This document shows positions 1 through 9,234 of a DNA stretch of 64,000 bases, in pieces. Below the pieces are notes generated by a model, which ran no database searches, was not told the origin of the DNA, and saw only the letters and a program-made list of their open reading frames with translations. The position numbers and the translations under genes were made by a program. Positions within the stretch are counted from its first letter, which is position 1, and each line of letters starts with the position of its first letter. The stretch lies in assembly GCF_014204865.1 (NCBI RefSeq), contig NZ_JACHMG010000001.1, positions 2,294,001 to 2,358,000 on the forward strand. Direction: 5' to 3'. Source of the stretch: Amycolatopsis jiangsuensis (GTDB lineage: Bacteria; Actinomycetota; Actinomycetes; Mycobacteriales; Pseudonocardiaceae).

Positions 1-1044
1 CACCGGCCGATCGGGCTGGGGCTGATGGGCTTCCAGGACGCGCTGTTCGAGCTGGGCGTGCCGCTGTCCTCGGACGCCGCGGTGCGGTTCGCCGACGAGA
101 GCATGGAGCACATCTCCTACTACGCGATCTCCGCCTCGACCGACCTCGCCGAGGAACGCGGCCGGTACCAGTCGTTCGAGGGATCGCTGTGGAGCCGCGG
201 CATCCTGCCGATCGACTCGATGCAGCTGCTGATCGACGCTCGCCAGGGCGACGCGCTCGACGTGGACACTTCGTCCACTCTGGACTGGGCGCCGCTGCGG
301 GAGCGGGTGAAGACCGTCGGGATGCGCAACTCCAACGTGATGGCGATCGCGCCGACCGCGACGATCTCCAACATCTGCGGGGTGGGCCAGTCGATCGAGC
401 CGCTGTTCCAGAACCTGTTCGTCAAGTCGAACATGTCCGGGGACTTCACCGTGGTGAACCCGCACCTGGTGCGCTCGCTCAAGGAGCGCGGCCTGTGGGA
501 CGAGGTCATGGTCAGCGACCTGAAGTACTTCGACGGCAGCCTCGGCCAGATCGACCGGGTGCCCGACGATCTCAAGGCGCTGTACGCGACCGCGTTCGAG
601 ATCGAGTCGAAGTGGCTGGTGGACGCCGGTTCGCGGCGGCAGAAGTGGATCGACCAGGCGCAGTCGCTGAACCTGTACATCGCCGCGCCGAGCGGGCGCA
701 AGCTCGACGAGCTGTACCGCTACGCCTGGCACAAGGGCCTCAAGACCACCTACTACCTGCGCGCGCGGTCGGCCACGCACGTGGAGAAGAGCACCCTGCG
801 CGGCACCGACGGCAAGCTCAACGCCGTCTCGGCCACGCCGGCCGCCGCCCCCGCGGCGAGCGCTTCCCCGGCCCCGGCCCCCTCGCCCAGCCCGTCCCCC
901 TCGCCCGCGGCCGCGGTCCCGGCCACCCCACCCGCCGCGACCCCGGAGCCGAAGGAGATGCCGAAGGTGGAGGACGTCGACTTCGTCGCCACCGAGGGCG
1001 CCGCCTGCCGGATCGACGACCCCGACTGCGAAGCCTGCCAGTAA
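1..1044 (+). CDS. nrdA: Ribonucleoside-diphosphate reductase, large (alpha) subunit, C-terminal part
   Basis: Catalytic subunit of class I ribonucleotide reductase, which reduces NDPs to dNDPs in the cytoplasm together with NrdB. The gene is cut by the window edge; the frame is open from base 1 ([15 protein letters not shown], a conserved RNR barrel segment). Seen: the paired tyrosines of the radical path in [17 protein letters not shown], then a 45-residue Ala/Pro/Ser linker, then a C-terminal tail [12 protein letters not shown] whose last CxxC fits the mobile redox pair re-reduced by thioredoxin or glutaredoxin. The nrdB start lies 16 bases downstream behind a purine-rich site, so the two are one operon. 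The long low-complexity linker is typical of high-GC actinomycetes. Only the allosteric N-terminus is out of view. Confidence 0.95.
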   Translation, partial: HRPIGLGLMGFQDALFELGVPLSSDAAVRFADESMEHISYYAISASTDLAEERGRYQSFEGSLWSRGILPIDSMQLLIDARQGDALDVDTSSTLDWAPLRERVKTVGMRNSNVMAIAPTATISNICGVGQSIEPLFQNLFVKSNMSGDFTVVNPHLVRSLKERGLWDEVMVSDLKYFDGSLGQIDRVPDDLKALYATAFEIESKWLVDAGSRRQKWIDQAQSLNLYIAAPSGRKLDELYRYAWHKGLKTTYYLRARSATHVEKSTLRGTDGKLNAVSATPAAAPAASASPAPAPSPSPSPSPAAAVPATPPAATPEPKEMPKVEDVDFVATEGAACRIDDPDCEACQ

Positions 1045-1060
1045 AGGAAACCCGGAGACG

Positions 1061-2134
1061 ATGACCAACGTGGAGACCACGGACGCGACCGGTCTCGGTG
1101 AGATCGAGGTCGGCGCGGCCCGGATCGACGTCGACGACAAGCGGATGATCAACGCGCGCGCCGACGTCAACCAGCTGCTGCCGATGAAGTACCGGTGGGC
1201 GTGGGACAAGTACCTGGCCGGCTGCAACAACCACTGGATGCCGACCGAGGTGGCGATGCAGGCCGACATCGCGCTGTGGAAGTCGACCGACGGCCTCACC
1301 GAGGACGAGCGGCAGATGCTCAAGCGCAACCTCGGCTTCTTCGCGACCGCGGAATCACTGGTGGCCAACAACATCGTGCTCGCGGTCTACCGGCAGATCA
1401 CCAACCCCGAATGCCGCCAGTACCTGCTGCGCCAGGCCTTCGAGGAGGCCGTGCACACGCACACCTTCCAGTACATCTGCGAAAGCCTCGGCCTGGTCGA
1501 GGGCGAGCTGTTCAACATGTACCGCGAGGTTCCCTCCATCTCGGAGAAGGACGCGTGGGCGCTGAAGTACACGCAGAACCTGGAGAACCCGGACTTCGAG
1601 ACCGGCACGCCGGAGGCCGACCAGGCCTTCCTGCGGGACCTGGTCGCGTTCTACGTGATCTTCGAGGGCATGTGGTTCTACACCGGGTTCGCGCAGATCC
1701 TGTCGCTGGGCAGGCGCAACAAGATGGTCGGCATCGCCGAGCAGTACCAGTACATCCTGCGCGACGAGTCGATCCACCTGAACTTCGGCATCGACTGCAT
1801 CAACCAGATCAAGATCGAGAACCCGCACCTGTGGAGCGAACAGTTCCAGGCGGAGGTGCGCGGGATGCTCGAGGACGCCTGTGAGCTGGAGGTCGCGTAC
1901 GCGCGCGACACCATGCCGCGGGGCATGCTCGGGCTGTCCGCGCAGCTGTGCGAGCAGTACATGCACTTCATCACCGACCGGCGTGCCCAGCAGATCGGCC
2001 TCGCGCCGATTTTCGGGGAGACGGAGAACCCGTTCCCGTGGATGTCGGAGGCGATGGATCTGAAGAAGGAGAAGAACTTCTTCGAGACCCGGGTCATCGA
2101 GTACCAGTCGGGCGGCGCCCTCGACTGGGACTGA
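1061..2134 (+). CDS. nrdB: Ribonucleotide reductase small (beta) subunit, class Ic-like
   Basis: Radical-generating subunit that partners NrdA; 357 residues, a normal length. The six metal ligands can be placed: E98 (in ATAESLV), E129 and H132 (EEAVHTHTF), E202 (FEGMWFY), E236 and H239 ([10 protein letters not shown]). The residue seven after E129, where class Ia enzymes carry the radical tyrosine, is F136. The first ligand is Glu, not Asp. Every one of these positions is offset by exactly nine from the Chlamydia trachomatis class Ic protein (E89, E120, H123, F127, E193, E227, H230), so a Mn/Fe cofactor in place of a tyrosyl radical is expected. The start ATG follows GGAG at a normal distance. 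A 12-bp hairpin follows the stop. Confidence 0.95.
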   Translation: MTNVETTDATGLGEIEVGAARIDVDDKRMINARADVNQLLPMKYRWAWDKYLAGCNNHWMPTEVAMQADIALWKSTDGLTEDERQMLKRNLGFFATAESLVANNIVLAVYRQITNPECRQYLLRQAFEEAVHTHTFQYICESLGLVEGELFNMYREVPSISEKDAWALKYTQNLENPDFETGTPEADQAFLRDLVAFYVIFEGMWFYTGFAQILSLGRRNKMVGIAEQYQYILRDESIHLNFGIDCINQIKIENPHLWSEQFQAEVRGMLEDACELEVAYARDTMPRGMLGLSAQLCEQYMHFITDRRAQQIGLAPIFGETENPFPWMSEAMDLKKEKNFFETRVIEYQSGGALDWD

Positions 2135-2148
2135 GCCCGCCCGCTAGG

Positions 2149-2185
2149 CTCGGCCACGCCACTGGTTCGCCGGGGCGTGGCCGAG
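2149..2185 (+). terminator. Hairpin after nrdB
   Basis: A perfect 12-bp inverted repeat (CTCGGCCACGCC, 13-base loop, GGCGTGGCCGAG) starts 15 bases after the nrdB stop and ends just before the cobalamin riboswitch. It probably separates nrdAB from metE transcription. No U-tract follows, as is common in high-GC actinomycetes. Confidence 0.7.
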
Positions 2186-2194
2186 TTCGCCTGT

Positions 2195-2380
2195 GAGCAC
2201 AGCCGCGTTCCGGTGAGGCAACAGGGAACCCGGTGTGAATCCGGGACTGCCCCGCAGCGGTATGTGGGAACGGAAGCCGTCACCGCGCAAGCGGTACAGC
2301 ACTGGGCGCGAGCCCGGGAAGCGACGGCCGGTAGGCATGAGCGCTACGCCCACGAGTCCGAAGACCTGCCCGTGGTACGC
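2195..2380 (+). promoter_or_regulatory. Cobalamin (B12) riboswitch controlling metE
   Basis: The leader of metE contains the conserved cobalamin aptamer core: a GGGAA element, the GGTGTGAATCCGGGACTGCC block followed by CCGCAGCGGTA, and near the 3' end AGTCCGAAGACCTGCC enclosed in a CCACG/CGTGG stem. By family knowledge, adenosylcobalamin binding would turn off the B12-independent methionine synthase. Downstream, a 10-base near-perfect repeat (2398-2407 with 2447-2456, one mismatch) is a possible expression-platform stem. Its mechanism, terminator or translational, is not clear from sequence. Exact ends are approximate. Confidence 0.9.
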
Positions 2381-2475
2381 GCGCCGACGGCGTGCGTGAG
2401 TCCGGGCCTCGTGGGACAAGGCGCGACCGAAGCACGGTTTCCGCGTGCCCGGGCTCTTCCGGCGAGCACGTGAGG

Positions 2476-4749
2476 ATGCATGCTGTGGACACCATCGGCA
2501 CCACTGTCCTGGGCTACCCGAGGATCGGGCCGGAGCGCGAGCTGAAGCGGGCCCTTGAGGCCTACTGGGCGGGCGCCGGCACCGAAGCCGATCTGCTGGA
2601 GACCGGGCGGGTGCTGCGCGAGCGGACCTGGACCGCCCTGCGCGACGCGGGTCTCGGCTCGGTCCCGTCGAGTACCTTTTCGCACTACGACCAGATGCTG
2701 GACACCGCGACACTGTTCGGCGCGCTGCCCGCGCGGTTCACCAGGCTGGGCCTTTCGCCGCTGGACACCTACTTCGCCGCCGCGCGCGGGGTGCCGGACG
2801 CGCCCGCGCTGGAGATGACGAAGTGGTTCGACACCAACTACCACTACCTCGTCCCGGAACTGGGTCCGGACAGCCGGTTCACGCTGACCGGCACCGCACC
2901 GGTCGACGAGGTCCGCGAGGCTCGCGCACTCGGCGTCACGCCGCGCCCGGTGCTGGTCGGGCCGGTCACCTTCCTGTTGCTCGCGAAGCCGGACACCCCC
3001 GGTTTCCGGCCGCTCGACCTGCTCGACGAGCTGCTGCCCGCCTACGCCGAGCTGCTGCGCCGGTTGCGGGCCGAGGGCGTGGAGTGGGTCCAGCTGGACG
3101 AGCCGGCGTTCGCGGCCGACCGGAGCACCGCCGAGCTGAACGCGCTGACCCGCGCCTACCACGTGCTGGCGAAGGAGACGGACCGGCCGAAACTGCTGGT
3201 GGCCGGGTACTTCGGCAGGCTGGGCCGGGCGCTGGGTGTACTGGCCCGCTCCCCGATCGAGGCGCTGGCGGTGGACCTCGTCACCGATGAGTCCTTTGTG
3301 GACGAAGTCGTCGTGGAAGGTGCCCTGCGGGACAAGGAAGTTCTCGCCGGGGTGGTCGACGGGCGCAACGTGTGGCGTACCGATCCGGACCGCGCGCTCG
3401 CGCGGGCACGGCGGCTGGTGGGCACCGCGGCCCGGGTCAGCGTGAGCACGTCGTGCTCGCTGCTGCACCTGCCCTACGACGTGACCGCGGAAACCCGGCT
3501 CGATCCGCGGCTGCGGAGCTGGCTCGCGTTCGCCCGCCAGAAGGTCGACGAGGTGGTGCTGCTCGGACAGGCGCTCGCCGGCGAGGACGTGGACCTCACC
3601 CCGGCCCGCGACGCGGTGGCCGACCGCGCGGGCGCCACGGAGCTGACCGATCCGGCCGTACGCGCCCGTCTCGCCGGGCTGACCGAAGCCGACGCCGTCC
3701 GGCCGCCGTACGCCGACCGTGCCGTCGCGCAGGCGGCCGCGCTGGATCTGCCGGACCTGCCGACGACCACCATCGGCTCGTTCCCGCAGACCGGTGACGT
3801 CCGCCGGGCCCGGGCCGCGCACCGGGCGGGCCGACTCGGCGACGGCGAATACCGGGCCGCCATGCGCGCGGAGATCGAACGCGTGGTGCGGCTGCAGGAA
3901 GACCTCGGCCTGGACGTGCTGGTGCACGGCGAGCCGGAACGCAACGACATGGTGCAGTACTTCGCCGAACAGCTGGCCGGGTTCGCGGCCACCGAGCACG
4001 GCTGGGTGCAGTCCTACGGTTCGCGCTGCGTGCGCCCGCCGATCCTGTACGGCGACGTTTCCCGGCCGGCGCCGATGACCGTCGAGTGGGCACGGCACGC
4101 GCAGGCCCTCACCGCACGTCCGGTCAAGGGCATGCTGACCGGTCCGGTGACGATCCTGGCCTGGTCCTTCGTCCGCGACGACCAGCCGCTGGGCGACACC
4201 GCACGGCAGGTCGCGCTGGCCATCCGCGACGAGGTGGCCGATCTGGAGGCTGCGGGCATCCGTGTCGTCCAGGTCGACGAGCCCGCGCTGCGTGAACTGC
4301 TGCCCCTGCGCGCGGCCGGGCACGAGGAGTACTTCGGCTGGGCGGTGCACGCGTTCCGGCTGGCCACCTCGGGCGTCGCGGACCACACCCAGATCCACAC
4401 GCACATGTGCTATTCGGAATTCGGCGAGGTGCTGCCCGCGATCGATGCCCTGGACGCCGACGTGACCAGCATCGAGGCCGCACGGTCCAAAATGGAGGTG
4501 CTGGCCGACCTCACCGCGGCCGGTTTCGCGCGCGGGGTCGGACCGGGTGTCTACGACATCCACTCCCCGCGGGTGCCGGACGCGGATGAGGTGACCGGCC
4601 TCGTCCGGACGGCGCTCGCCGCGGTCCCCGCCGGCCGGCTGTGGGTCAACCCGGACTGCGGGCTCAAGACCCGCGGCTACGCCGAGGTCGAACCGGCGCT
4701 GCGGCACCTTGTCGCCGCGGCCCGGCAGCTACGCGCCGAACCGCGCTGA
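2476..4749 (+). CDS. metE: Cobalamin-independent methionine synthase
   Basis: Transfers the methyl group of 5-methyltetrahydropteroyl-triglutamate to homocysteine, the last step of methionine synthesis. The N-terminal half begins with [19 protein letters not shown]. The C-terminal barrel carries the zinc ligands H643 and C645 (HTHMCYSEF), E667 (SIEAARS) and C728 (NPDCGLKTR), each two residues off the E. coli numbering. Full length at about 757 residues. Start: ATG 2476 is given. GTG 2485 is equally possible because GTGAGG (2470-2475) sits nine bases before it. The cobalamin riboswitch upstream predicts repression when B12 is plentiful. A long palindrome follows the stop. Confidence 0.95.
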   Translation: MHAVDTIGTTVLGYPRIGPERELKRALEAYWAGAGTEADLLETGRVLRERTWTALRDAGLGSVPSSTFSHYDQMLDTATLFGALPARFTRLGLSPLDTYFAAARGVPDAPALEMTKWFDTNYHYLVPELGPDSRFTLTGTAPVDEVREARALGVTPRPVLVGPVTFLLLAKPDTPGFRPLDLLDELLPAYAELLRRLRAEGVEWVQLDEPAFAADRSTAELNALTRAYHVLAKETDRPKLLVAGYFGRLGRALGVLARSPIEALAVDLVTDESFVDEVVVEGALRDKEVLAGVVDGRNVWRTDPDRALARARRLVGTAARVSVSTSCSLLHLPYDVTAETRLDPRLRSWLAFARQKVDEVVLLGQALAGEDVDLTPARDAVADRAGATELTDPAVRARLAGLTEADAVRPPYADRAVAQAAALDLPDLPTTTIGSFPQTGDVRRARAAHRAGRLGDGEYRAAMRAEIERVVRLQEDLGLDVLVHGEPERNDMVQYFAEQLAGFAATEHGWVQSYGSRCVRPPILYGDVSRPAPMTVEWARHAQALTARPVKGMLTGPVTILAWSFVRDDQPLGDTARQVALAIRDEVADLEAAGIRVVQVDEPALRELLPLRAAGHEEYFGWAVHAFRLATSGVADHTQIHTHMCYSEFGEVLPAIDALDADVTSIEAARSKMEVLADLTAAGFARGVGPGVYDIHSPRVPDADEVTGLVRTALAAVPAGRLWVNPDCGLKTRGYAEVEPALRHLVAAARQLRAEPR

Positions 4750-4769
4750 CCCTGCCCGTCCCTGCTGCT

Positions 4770-4818
4770 GTGCAGGCCTCTCCTTCGGGGATCTGTTCCC
4801 TGAAGGAGAGGCCTGCAC
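4770..4818. terminator. Long palindrome after metE (dispersed family copy 1)
   Basis: GTGCAGGCCTCTCCTTC (4770-4786) pairs perfectly over 17 bp with 4802-4818 around a 15-base loop. It lies 20 bases after the metE stop, so it should act as a terminator. Its centre (AGGCCTC, CCTTC, GGGATCTGTTCCCTG) closely resembles the palindrome at 60086-60136, and less fully the one at 17885-17926, which points to a repeated element. Confidence 0.75.
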
Positions 4819-4931
4819 GGACTTCCGCCCCGGCGGTCTCACCCGGATGGGCCACGGGACGGGTATTGTCACAGCGTCAACAAGGGCGCACCCTGGAACC
4901 GACGTGGTCTCAGTACCCGGAGGTGGTCGTC

Positions 4932-6491
4932 GTGACCGGCACAGTCGGCAGGGTCGCCGGAGCGAGCGGTGCAGTCGCCAGAGTCGCCGGAGCGAGCGCC
5001 GCAGCCGCGAGGGTCGCCGGGATGCGCGGCGCAGCCGGCAGGATCACCGGAGCGGCCTCCGCGGCGCGGGAGCGGATGCCTCCGCTGACCGCGATCCCGT
5101 TGCCCCGCGGCGTGGACGAGCGGTGGCTCGGCGCGCGGTGGCCGGTGCGGGAGCTGGCCGCGCCACCACCGGGCAGCGGGCTGGAACCGGTCCTCGGCGA
5201 CGACGGGCCGCCGGTGGTCGGGCACGCGCCGGACATGATGCGTTTCGGCCTGGAGTTCACCTTCCGCCGTTTCGAGCAGTACGGGCCGGTGTCCTGGTCC
5301 GGCGCGTTCGGCCGCCGGATCGTGTCGCTGTCCGGGCCGGAGGCCACCCGGATCGCGCTCGTGAACAAGGACAAGGCGTTCTCGCAGGAAGGCTGGAAGT
5401 TCTTCATCGAGCACTTCTTCGAACGCGGGCTGATGCTGCTGGACTTCGGCGAGCACCACCTGCACCGCCGGATCATGCAGCAGGCGTTCACGCGGGACCG
5501 GCTGGAGCGCTACGTCACGCAGATGGGCCCGCCGCTGCGGGAAGGCATCCGCGCCTGGGGCGCCGGCGGACGGCCACGGCTGTACTGGGCGCTCAAGCAG
5601 CTGACCCTCGACGTCGCGACCCGGGTGTTCATGGATCTTCCGTCCTCCGGCGGCGGGTTCGACGCGGCGCGGATCAACCGCGCCTTCGTGAGCGCCGTGC
5701 GGGCCGGCACCGCGCTGGTACGCCATCCGGTGCCGGGTGGCCGCTGGGCGGCAGGGCTGCGCGGGCGACGACTGCTGGAGCGCTACTTCGGCGCGAACCT
5801 GCCGGCGAAACGGGCCGGCGGCGGGGACGACCTGTTCTCCGCGCTGTGCCAGGCCGTCACCGAGGACGGCGACCGGTTCGGCGACGTGGACGTCGTGAAC
5901 CACATGATCTTCCTGATGATGGCCGCACACGACACCACGACCATCACCAGCAGCGCGATGGCCTACTACCTCGCCAAGCACCCGCAGTGGCAGGAACGCG
6001 CACGGGAGGAATCGCTGCGGCTCGGCGACGAGCTGCCGGACCTCGAGGCACTGGAAAGCCTCGAAACACTGGATCTGGTGATGAAGGAGGCGCTGCGGCT
6101 GCGCGCGCCGGTGCCCTCGCTGGCCCGGATGACCACAAAGGACACCGAGGTGCTCGGCCACCACCTGCCCGCGCGCACGCTGGTCAGTGTTTCCCCGACG
6201 ATCAACCACTTCGACCCGGAATGCTGGACCGACCCGAGGTCCTTCGACCCGGAGCGGTTCGGGCCCGATCGCCGGGAGGACAAGACCCACCGCTTCGCCT
6301 GGATGCCCTTCGGGGGCGGGGCGCACAAGTGCGTCGGACTGCAGTTCGGCAGCCTCGAGGTGAAGGCGCTGATGCACGAGATGCTGCGGACCTACCGCTG
6401 GTCGGTGCCGGAGGACTACCACGTGAAGTGGGATTACGTCTCGCTTCCGGTGCCCGCCGACGGGCTTCCGGTACGGCTCGCCTATCGTTGA
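4932..6491 (+). CDS. Cytochrome P450 with repeated Ala/Gly-rich N-terminus
   Basis: Heme monooxygenase; substrate unknown. Seen: I-helix AAHDTTT around D334, ExxR as E386-R389 (EALR), PERF motif, and heme loop FGGGAHKCVG with the cysteine ligand C467. GTG 4932 is chosen because GGAGG stands eight bases before it; this makes 519 residues. Residues 7-46 are four 10-residue units (RVAGASGAVA, RVAGASAAAA, RVAGMRGAAG, RITGAASAAR) encoded by imperfect 30-base direct repeats at 4950-5069. They precede the usual P450 proline-rich entry (MPPLTAIPLPRG). If the repeats are not translated, an ATG at 5076 would give a conventional P450. No redox partner gene is adjacent. The P450 family cannot be named from sequence alone. 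Confidence 0.85.
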   Translation: MTGTVGRVAGASGAVARVAGASAAAARVAGMRGAAGRITGAASAARERMPPLTAIPLPRGVDERWLGARWPVRELAAPPPGSGLEPVLGDDGPPVVGHAPDMMRFGLEFTFRRFEQYGPVSWSGAFGRRIVSLSGPEATRIALVNKDKAFSQEGWKFFIEHFFERGLMLLDFGEHHLHRRIMQQAFTRDRLERYVTQMGPPLREGIRAWGAGGRPRLYWALKQLTLDVATRVFMDLPSSGGGFDAARINRAFVSAVRAGTALVRHPVPGGRWAAGLRGRRLLERYFGANLPAKRAGGGDDLFSALCQAVTEDGDRFGDVDVVNHMIFLMMAAHDTTTITSSAMAYYLAKHPQWQERAREESLRLGDELPDLEALESLETLDLVMKEALRLRAPVPSLARMTTKDTEVLGHHLPARTLVSVSPTINHFDPECWTDPRSFDPERFGPDRREDKTHRFAWMPFGGGAHKCVGLQFGSLEVKALMHEMLRTYRWSVPEDYHVKWDYVSLPVPADGLPVRLAYR

Positions 6492-6560
6492 CGGCTGCCG
6501 CGAGAAGCGGGTATCGGCCCGGAAAACGGACACACCAGATCACCACGATCGAGCACTCAA

Positions 6561-6577
6561 GGTGACATGATGTCACC
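6561..6577. promoter_or_regulatory. Operator-like palindrome
   Basis: GGTGACATGATGTCACC is a perfect 8-bp inverted repeat around one base. It lies 70 bases after the P450 stop and about 85 bases before the IS982 end, with no intact gene close behind it. Its size fits a dimeric winged-helix or TetR-type regulator. The rest of the 6492-6662 interval shows no gene. Confidence 0.4.
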
Positions 6578-6662
6578 AGTTGTGTAGCGTCCATCACTCG
6601 TTCAGCCGGTAGACACCCCGTTTCGCCCGTGGTGCCGTGGCATCAATCGCGGCCAACTCGTA

Positions 6663-7661
6663 CCTAGATGAGTGATTCCGTGAAGGTCGTGTGAAGTGGC
6701 CCCGAGTGTGGGCATGAGTGGAGGGTGCTCATGATCATTTTGTGAAGAACGACCTGAACACCCTCCTGACGGCACTGTACGTGCTCGTCGATGACCATGT
6801 GGTGCTGCCCCGGACCGGCCGGGGACGGCGCCCACTACTCACGGACAGTGAGTTGATCACGCTGGCCACTGCCCAAGTGTTGCTGCGGTATGACTCCGAG
6901 CGCCGATGGATTCGCCATCTTCATGCCGACTCCCGGTGGCGTGAATGGTTTGCTCATCTTCCTGGGCAGTCCGGCTACCACAAGCGGTTAAAGGCATCAG
7001 AACCGTTGCTGCGCAAGACCATCCTGGCCCTTTCCCTGTGCTGTCCGTCCTGGTTTGACGACATGTGGATCACCGATGCCACCCCGGTGCCGTGCGGGAT
7101 GTCCCGGGAAACCGTGAAGCGCTCCGACCTGGCCGGCCACGCCAGTTACGGCTACTGTGCGTCACACTCTCGGTGGTATTGGGGGCTCAAGCTTTACCTC
7201 GTCTGCGCCGGCGACGGCATGCCGATCATGTGGTGCCTGGCCAACCCGAAACTCGGCGAACGCGAGGTCTTGGCCGCCCTGCTCGAGCACAACCACCACC
7301 TCGTTCGTGACGGCCAGACCCTGTTGGCGGACAAGGGTTTCGCCGGCAAGGAATTCAAGAAGCTGACCGCGGCGATGGGGCTGGAGTTGCTGCGCCCGGA
7401 CCGCAAGGACGAGACCTACCGCAACGGCAACCTCGGCGGTGTCCGTCAACGGATCGAGTCGGTCAACCAGACCCTCAAGGGCCAGCTCGACCTCGAAGCC
7501 CACGGCGGACGCACCCCCGCCGGAGTGTTCACCCGCGTCGCCCAACGCCTGCTGGCCATGGCCGCCGGCATCTGGCACAACTGGAACACCGGCCTGACCA
7601 GCAAACGATCACTCATCGCCTACGACCACTAACACTAACTTCACGGAATCAGCCGTCTAGG
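6663..7661 (+). mobile_element. IS982-family insertion sequence
   Basis: About 1.0 kb, the usual IS982 size. The ends are imperfect inverted repeats: CCTAGATGAGTGATTCCG on the left matches the reverse complement of the right end, and 24 of 29 bases agree, including TGATTCCGTGAAG. One transposase gene fills the element. I see no clear target duplication: the left flank ends AACTCGTA and the right flank begins TGGTATGC. Confidence 0.8.
6742..7632 (+). CDS. IS982-family transposase
   Basis: DDE transposase of the IS982 type. Seen: RPLLTDSELITLA near the start, WITDATPVP (first catalytic Asp), the family block SYGYCASHSRWYWGLKL, LLADKGF (second Asp region), and a C-terminal RQRIESVNQTLKGQL segment supplying the last acidic residue. 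About 296 residues, full length with no frameshift, so it may be functional. GTG 6742 (VKNDLNTLL) matches the usual beginning of the family. An in-frame GTG at 6718 would add eight residues. Confidence 0.85.
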   Translation: MKNDLNTLLTALYVLVDDHVVLPRTGRGRRPLLTDSELITLATAQVLLRYDSERRWIRHLHADSRWREWFAHLPGQSGYHKRLKASEPLLRKTILALSLCCPSWFDDMWITDATPVPCGMSRETVKRSDLAGHASYGYCASHSRWYWGLKLYLVCAGDGMPIMWCLANPKLGEREVLAALLEHNHHLVRDGQTLLADKGFAGKEFKKLTAAMGLELLRPDRKDETYRNGNLGGVRQRIESVNQTLKGQLDLEAHGGRTPAGVFTRVAQRLLAMAAGIWHNWNTGLTSKRSLIAYDH

Positions 7662-7790
7662 TGGTATGCCCTGTACGGACTGCCTACGGCAGACGCCGAC
7701 CAGTCCTGAACTGAGCGGCGCCTGATGGCAAGGTTCGTTCACGTCAGCGGCTTCACCGAGGACGTAGACCCGTCCCTGGTCCCGCCCGTG

Positions 7791-9234
7791 GGGGTTACGT
7801 CCGCGGAGGTGGTGTACGGGTTCGTCGCTGGTGAGCGGCGTGGCGTCGTGACGTGAGACGGCCACCGCGTGATCTTTCTCGAGTACCGACCAAGGAACTC
7901 CAGGAAGGACCACCACGATGGCCGCACCACACAGTGTGGACCCTGCCCAGCTTGTCGAGGAGCTCGCCTCGGCGGGTGTGTCGCCGGATCTGTTGCAGAC
8001 GATGATCGCGACGATGGCGAACGCGTTGATGTCGTCGCAGGCCGATCAGCAGTGCGGGGCCGGCTATGGCGAGCGCAGCAGCGAGCGGACGAACCAGCGC
8101 AACGGCTACCGGGCCCGGGAGTGGGACACCCGAGCGGGCACGATCGAGTTGGCGGTGCCGAAGCTGCGCCAGGGCTCCTATTTCCCGGACTGGCTGCTGA
8201 CCCACCGCCGCCGCGCCGAGCAGGCCCTGGTCACCGTCGTGGCCACGGCCTACCTACTCGGTGTCTCCACCCGGCGGGTGGAGAAGCTGGCCGAACAACT
8301 CGGGGTGAAGTCGCTGTCGCGTTCGCAGGTCAGCGAGATGGCCACGCACCTCGACGGGCAGGTCGCCGCGTTCCGCGAGCGCCCGCTCGACCAGGGCCCG
8401 TACACGTTCGTGTGGGTCGACGCGCTCACGGTGAAGGTCCGCGAAGACGGCCGGGTGGTCAACGTGCACGCGCTGCTCGCGACCGGGGTGAACGCCGACG
8501 GGCACCGCGAGATCCTCGGCCTGGATGTGGCCTCCAGCGAGGACGGAGCGGGCTGGTTGGCGTTCCTGCGCGGTCTGGTCGCCCGCGGCCTGTCCGGGGT
8601 CCAGCTCGTCATCTCCGACGCCCATCCCGGCTTGGTGGCGGCGATCGCCTCGGCGTTGCCGGGTGCGGCGTGGCAGCGGTGTCGCACCCACTACCTGCGT
8701 AACCTGCTCTCCCGTGTTCCGAAGTCGGCGCAGCCGCATGTCGCTACGCAGGTGCGCACGATCTTCGACCAGCCCGACGCCGACGCCGTCACAGCCCAGT
8801 ACGGACGCGTGGTCGACACTCTCACCGCGCGCTGGCCCGACGCAGCCGAGCACCTCGACAACGCCCGCGATGAGCTGCTGGCGTTCACCGCATATCCGCG
8901 CGAGGTCTGGCGCCAGATCTGGTCGAACAACCCTCAAGAGCGACTGAACAAGGAGATCCGCCGTCGCACCGACGTGGTCGGGATCTTCCCCGGCCGCGAC
9001 TCCCTGATCCGCCTCGTCGGCGCCGTCCTGGCCGAACAGAGTGATGAGTGGACCGAGAACCGCCGCTACATGGGCCTCGATCTACTGGCCCGCTCACGCA
9101 TCCGCATCGTCACCACCGAAGCCGCACCGACCGGCAGCGAGGCACTCATGACAACCGAGGCAATAACCGCCTAGAATCCCGAACCAAGATCACGCGGAGT
9201 CGATCTCATACACCACTCCGCCGGACGTGACCCC
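7791..9234 (+). mobile_element. IS256-family insertion sequence
   Basis: 1,444 bp bounded by imperfect inverted repeats. The left end begins GGGGTTACGTCCGCGGAGG and the reverse complement of the right end begins GGGGTCACGTCCGGCGGAG; both continue into GGTGTA. It holds one intact transposase gene. An 8-9 bp target duplication is not evident (CGCCCGTG left, AGTGCGAC right). The insertion lies inside a winged-helix regulator gene. Confidence 0.8.
7918..9174 (+). CDS. IS256-family (mutator type) transposase
   Basis: Transposase of 418 residues. Seen: N-terminal GAGYGERSSERTNQRNGYR, FVWVDALTVKVRE (first Asp), ILGLDVASSEDGAGW, LVISDAHPGL (second Asp), WQRCRTHYLRN, and the C-terminal SNNPQERLNKEIRRRTDVVGIFP block, whose Glu completes the DDE triad. 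These are diagnostic of the IS256/mutator family. The frame is intact. ATG follows AAGGA at a normal distance. Confidence 0.93.
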   Translation: MAAPHSVDPAQLVEELASAGVSPDLLQTMIATMANALMSSQADQQCGAGYGERSSERTNQRNGYRAREWDTRAGTIELAVPKLRQGSYFPDWLLTHRRRAEQALVTVVATAYLLGVSTRRVEKLAEQLGVKSLSRSQVSEMATHLDGQVAAFRERPLDQGPYTFVWVDALTVKVREDGRVVNVHALLATGVNADGHREILGLDVASSEDGAGWLAFLRGLVARGLSGVQLVISDAHPGLVAAIASALPGAAWQRCRTHYLRNLLSRVPKSAQPHVATQVRTIFDQPDADAVTAQYGRVVDTLTARWPDAAEHLDNARDELLAFTAYPREVWRQIWSNNPQERLNKEIRRRTDVVGIFPGRDSLIRLVGAVLAEQSDEWTENRRYMGLDLLARSRIRIVTTEAAPTGSEALMTTEAITA

